64,000 bases of DNA from Capsaspora owczarzaki ATCC 30864 (taxonomy: Eukaryota > Opisthokonta > Filasterea). Made by a program: the position numbers and the translations under genes. Position 1 is the stretch's first letter. Each line of letters begins with the position of its first letter. A model generated the notes under the pieces. That model was given only the letters and a program-made list of their open reading frames with translations. It was not told where the DNA came from and did not search any database. Below are positions 59,201-64,000 of this stretch, piece after piece. The stretch is taken from contig NW_011887294.1 of assembly GCF_000151315.2 (NCBI RefSeq), forward strand, positions 693,115-757,114. Direction: 5' to 3'.

Positions 59201-59521
59201 GCATTCCGGGCCAGTGCCTTGCATCACACGCACCGAAGCCAGTCCGCGTGCAAGTCCAGCGGCTTGGCGTGGCTTGTTCGGCTGCTGTCGAAGCGTGCTT
59301 CTGGCGGCAACGCGTCGCGCCCGTCGTCCAAGCGAGTCAGCACCATGATGAACTGGAATGCACACGAGTTTCCCGAGTATGCGACGGTCGAAGCGCCTGC
59401 TGCGCCAGAGCCCGTCGTTGCTGCCGCCGAGCCACGACTTTTCAACGCTGCTCTTCAACCCACCGCCCGAATTGAGCCGGCCGCTGAGATACCCCCATCG
59501 TTGCTCGAGTCCGCGCTGTAA
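56084..59521 (+). CDS. Unrecognised 1145-residue protein, possibly with divergent ankyrin-like repeats
   Basis: I do not recognise the family. A single exon encodes 1145 residues from an ATG just after a T-rich leader. The first 300 residues are rich in Ala, Ser, Thr and Gln runs. Beyond about 300 the sequence is helical, with repeated pairs such as LRSSPSIPALKLLLEQIP, FLHAILL, YQALLLHELAARNWIEPLRLVLATFP and GVTVLHRACCLELPIPDVITSLV. The last resembles an ankyrin core (G-TxLHxA), as does GMTALQIAIATGEQL near 200. A Ser-rich region (about 880-1000) and a basic segment (WLVRLLSKRASGG) precede the C-terminus. No transmembrane segment or enzyme motif was seen. It shares a promoter region with TSC2, which by itself says little about function. 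Confidence 0.8.
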
Positions 59522-59725
59522 CTTTGCTCTTGTTGTTCCTGTCAGGTTGTGTGTGCGTCCTTTTTGTAACTTTAGCTCGAACTGTATTATTTATTGAAAC
59601 CACCCTTGCTATCGGTCGTTTACATTTTCTAAATGCAAGTTGCCATTGGTTTTTTTCTTTTCTCGTATTGTATTCTTTCTATTCGACTCAGTCCTTCACA
59701 GCAAAACTTGGAGAACGGGCGCGAA

Positions 59726-62043
<2,318 letters not shown>

Positions 62044-62154
62044 AGTTGGAAAGAAATGAATTTTTGGTCTATTCTTGCAAAAAAAAAAAAGGACTAATAG
62101 GAACAAAATCATGGAACAAGCTAAAGGTACCCAGCACTCTCTGCAGTCGCCTCG
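62044..62154. other. Convergent 3' region, RBM5/10-like / LRWD1
   Basis: Only 111 bp separate the two stops. The 3'UTRs probably overlap. An A run lies at 62080-62090. Confidence 0.5.
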
Positions 62155-64000
62155 TTACATCGACATGGGTGTTGACGTGTCACTGGGCTCCGTCGCGGTT
62201 TTGCGCTTCCAAATTGCCACCAAATTCGTGTTGCTGACGGCAACAATGTACTTCATGCCCGAGTCGACCGCAGTTTGGCGAACCGGAGAGGAAAATTGCA
62301 AATTCGGACACGAGAGGACCTGTGATTGCATGCCGAATTGAGCCCACCTGGTTTTGATGCAGGAACCAACAACAAACTAATAGCATGCCTTGGCACTTAC
62401 AGTTGGTAATGTACGGTTTGACAAGCTATACACCGTGACATTGCCGGTTTCGGTACCGGCAATCAAATACTCCGCATCTGGAAAACGCCAAAAAAAAAAA
62501 GCACAGAAAAGAGTGAGAAAAAAAAACAAAACCAGGCAAAGGAAGAAAACCAAATTCAGGACAAACTCACCCGCCGAGATACAGAACTTCATAAAGTACT
62601 CCGGGGTGCGCGAGTAGGGCAGCCAACCAACAACGTGGACATCATCTCCGCCGACAGCTACGGCGGGCGTGTTGGCGCGGGTGCTGGTCGTCGGCGTGCC
62701 GGCGCGTTCGTACCGTCCTTCTTTATGGGCAACAATGGCGCGTGCCAAGTCCCAGAGAAGGATTCGTGGGGACAGTGCACCCTTCGAGGCTGACGTGAAA
62801 ACAAAAAAAACCCAAATGCCGAGTCGCAGTCAACAACACACATCAATCTCAGACGTCTCAACACGCAAACCACTCACCGATTAAATTTCCCTCAATGAAC
62901 ATGGCACAGTCCACGAATTGCAGATGGAACGACGTTCCCCGGAAGCGAATACACGTCTTGATCATCAAGGGCTTATTTTTTGCGACAATGTAGCCGGCGC
63001 CAAGCAGGACTGAGGCTGGGAAATCGAAATAAACAACGCTGCCGTCATCGCACGATGCCAAAATGCAGGCGCCAGAATGAGACAACGAAACGCAGTTGAC
63101 CGGCGAGTCGGCGTAAAAGAAGGCCAATGGGCTGGATTTGTTGTGGCAGCGGGGATTCGGAGTCGGTGAGTGCAAAAATACAAGCGGTGGCGGACATGCC
63201 CAGCGGGATGCTTACACTGCCATCGATTTGTGCTTGACACCACGCGGAAGTCCAATGTCCCACAGAATGATTTTCTTGTCGGAAGAGGCGCCTAGACAGC
63301 ACAAAAACACGAATGTTCCATCAAAGATTAGCAATCGTTCGTTGGAACCTCATCCCCCCACCCCCCCGAACGCTTCAAAGGCAACCCATACTTAATAGAA
63401 ATGTTGGCCGTGATGGATGAAACTCTAAAGAGTGGACGGGCGCAGTGTGCGTTCGGATGCTTTGGTAGCAGACGTGCTGATCAGGGTGCAAAACTTTGAT
63501 GTCCCCTTGAGCACCTATGAGGAATGTGCTCTCGCTGGGTTAAACTCAATTACGCATAATGGTCACCAGGCAACCAGAAGAAATAATCACCCCCCCCCCC
63601 GCCTCCCTTCTCCCTTGCGTACCTGCAGCTGCTAACAAGTTGGTCGCGACTTCGCCATCTGAGGTTCGAAGCACGACGGTTGTCCATGCCAGGGCAAAAA
63701 ATTCTTCATCTTCGTGAACGTACTTCTGGAGGACCTGTCCGGCTTCGCAATCAATCAGGCAGATGGACTCGCCGCCTGCTGTTGCGACAACCCGAGTCGT
63801 TCCTGTTTGTGGGGGAAAGAAAAAATTCAGCGAAAAAACAAATGCAAATGAGATTGAAATGAAAACAGATGACAACCCATCCAGAGAAAAAGTTGCAGCA
63901 TGCACCACCATTACCGTCGCCGTCGACCTTTGGCTCAAAGGCACAGGCATACACGGGAGTGCCGTGGTCGCCGGCGTCGTTTTCTTTGCATGGCAGCGGA
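62155..64000 (-). CDS. LRWD1: LRWD1/ORCA-like WD40 protein, 5'-partial
   Basis: Eight exons are visible and join in phase: beyond 64000-63915, 63802-63623, 63514-63392, 63291-63216, 63131-62878, 62789-62571, 62477-62401, 62319-62155. They encode about 393 residues. LRWD1 stabilises the origin recognition complex on chromatin and reads repressive histone marks. Matching phrases in order are PVYACAFEP, VVATAGGESICLIDC, EEFFALAWTT, LAAAG, HSLEFHPSRPTFLLSASSDKKIILWDIGLP, then an IASKG block and the closing NTNLVAIWKRK. The N-terminal leucine-rich repeats would lie off the right edge. The last acceptor (62320-62321) was chosen because only it leads in frame to the conserved NLVAIW ending. Intron sizes are about 80-112 nt. 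Confidence 0.85.

Noticed and set aside
62155-62400. Minus frame ending in GNLEAQNRDGAQ as the LRWD1 C-terminus
   Set aside because: It follows from using the AG at 62348-62349. The acceptor at 62320-62321 gives the frame with the conserved NTNLVAIWKRK ending.

Overview
The window is nuclear DNA from a gene-dense, intron-bearing eukaryote. There are about 20 protein genes in 64 kb, most introns are GT-AG and roughly 60-150 nt long, coding regions are moderately GC-rich, and microsatellites are abundant in introns and coding sequence (poly-A/T, CT, GTT, CAG, GAY). The gene set (TSC2, DENND6, LRWD1-like, GTF3C3, an RBM5/10-like OCRE/G-patch protein, a MUN-domain protein, RAD18, PGAP3, an IRAK/Pelle-like kinase) points to an opisthokont-grade protist. 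A unicellular holozoan such as a filasterean (Capsaspora-like) fits best. That assignment is inference from gene content, not from a search.

Layout. 1-934: 3' end of a Pelle/IRAK-like kinase (+). 1209-3738: NSUN5 rRNA methyltransferase (-), in a tight divergent pair with an OCA1/SIW14-type phosphatase (+, 3926-4626). 4980-6731: a protein with tRNA-isopentenyltransferase (IPT/MiaA) framework but no recognisable P-loop (+). 7042-8846: mitochondrial ribosomal protein mL44 (-), divergent from a very large Munc13-like protein (+, 9085-16523). 16746-19789: RAD18 (+), convergent with a 2352-residue CHD-type remodeller (-, 19995-27341). 27801-28271 and 30547-30981: ribosomal proteins eL21 (-) and eS19 (+), separated by 2.3 kb rich in homopolymer tracts. 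31302-34800: DENND6 (-). 35086-37195: F-box protein (-). 37300-38415: unrecognised gene (-), divergent from TFIIIC subunit GTF3C3/TFC4 (+, 38695-44081). 44178-45563: PGAP3/Per1 (-). 45721-55825: TSC2/tuberin (-), divergent from an unrecognised 1145-residue protein (+, 56084-59521). 59726-62043: RBM5/10-like protein lacking RRMs (+). 62155-64000: LRWD1/ORCA-like WD40 protein (-), running off the right edge.

Exon structures below were rebuilt by hand from splice consensus, reading-frame phase and remembered family sequence. Nearly all joins close in phase. These are independent housekeeping and signalling genes (translation, chromatin and DNA repair, splicing, membrane traffic, TOR control), not an operon or island. 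I found no CRISPR array, transposon, tRNA or rRNA gene. The observations most worth a second look are the P-loop-less IPT-like protein, the remodeller that adds a Polycomb/HP1-type chromodomain to a PHD-double-chromo-SNF2 body, the RRM-less RBM5/10-like protein, two stop-free introns whose lengths are multiples of three, and two genes with no recognised family.
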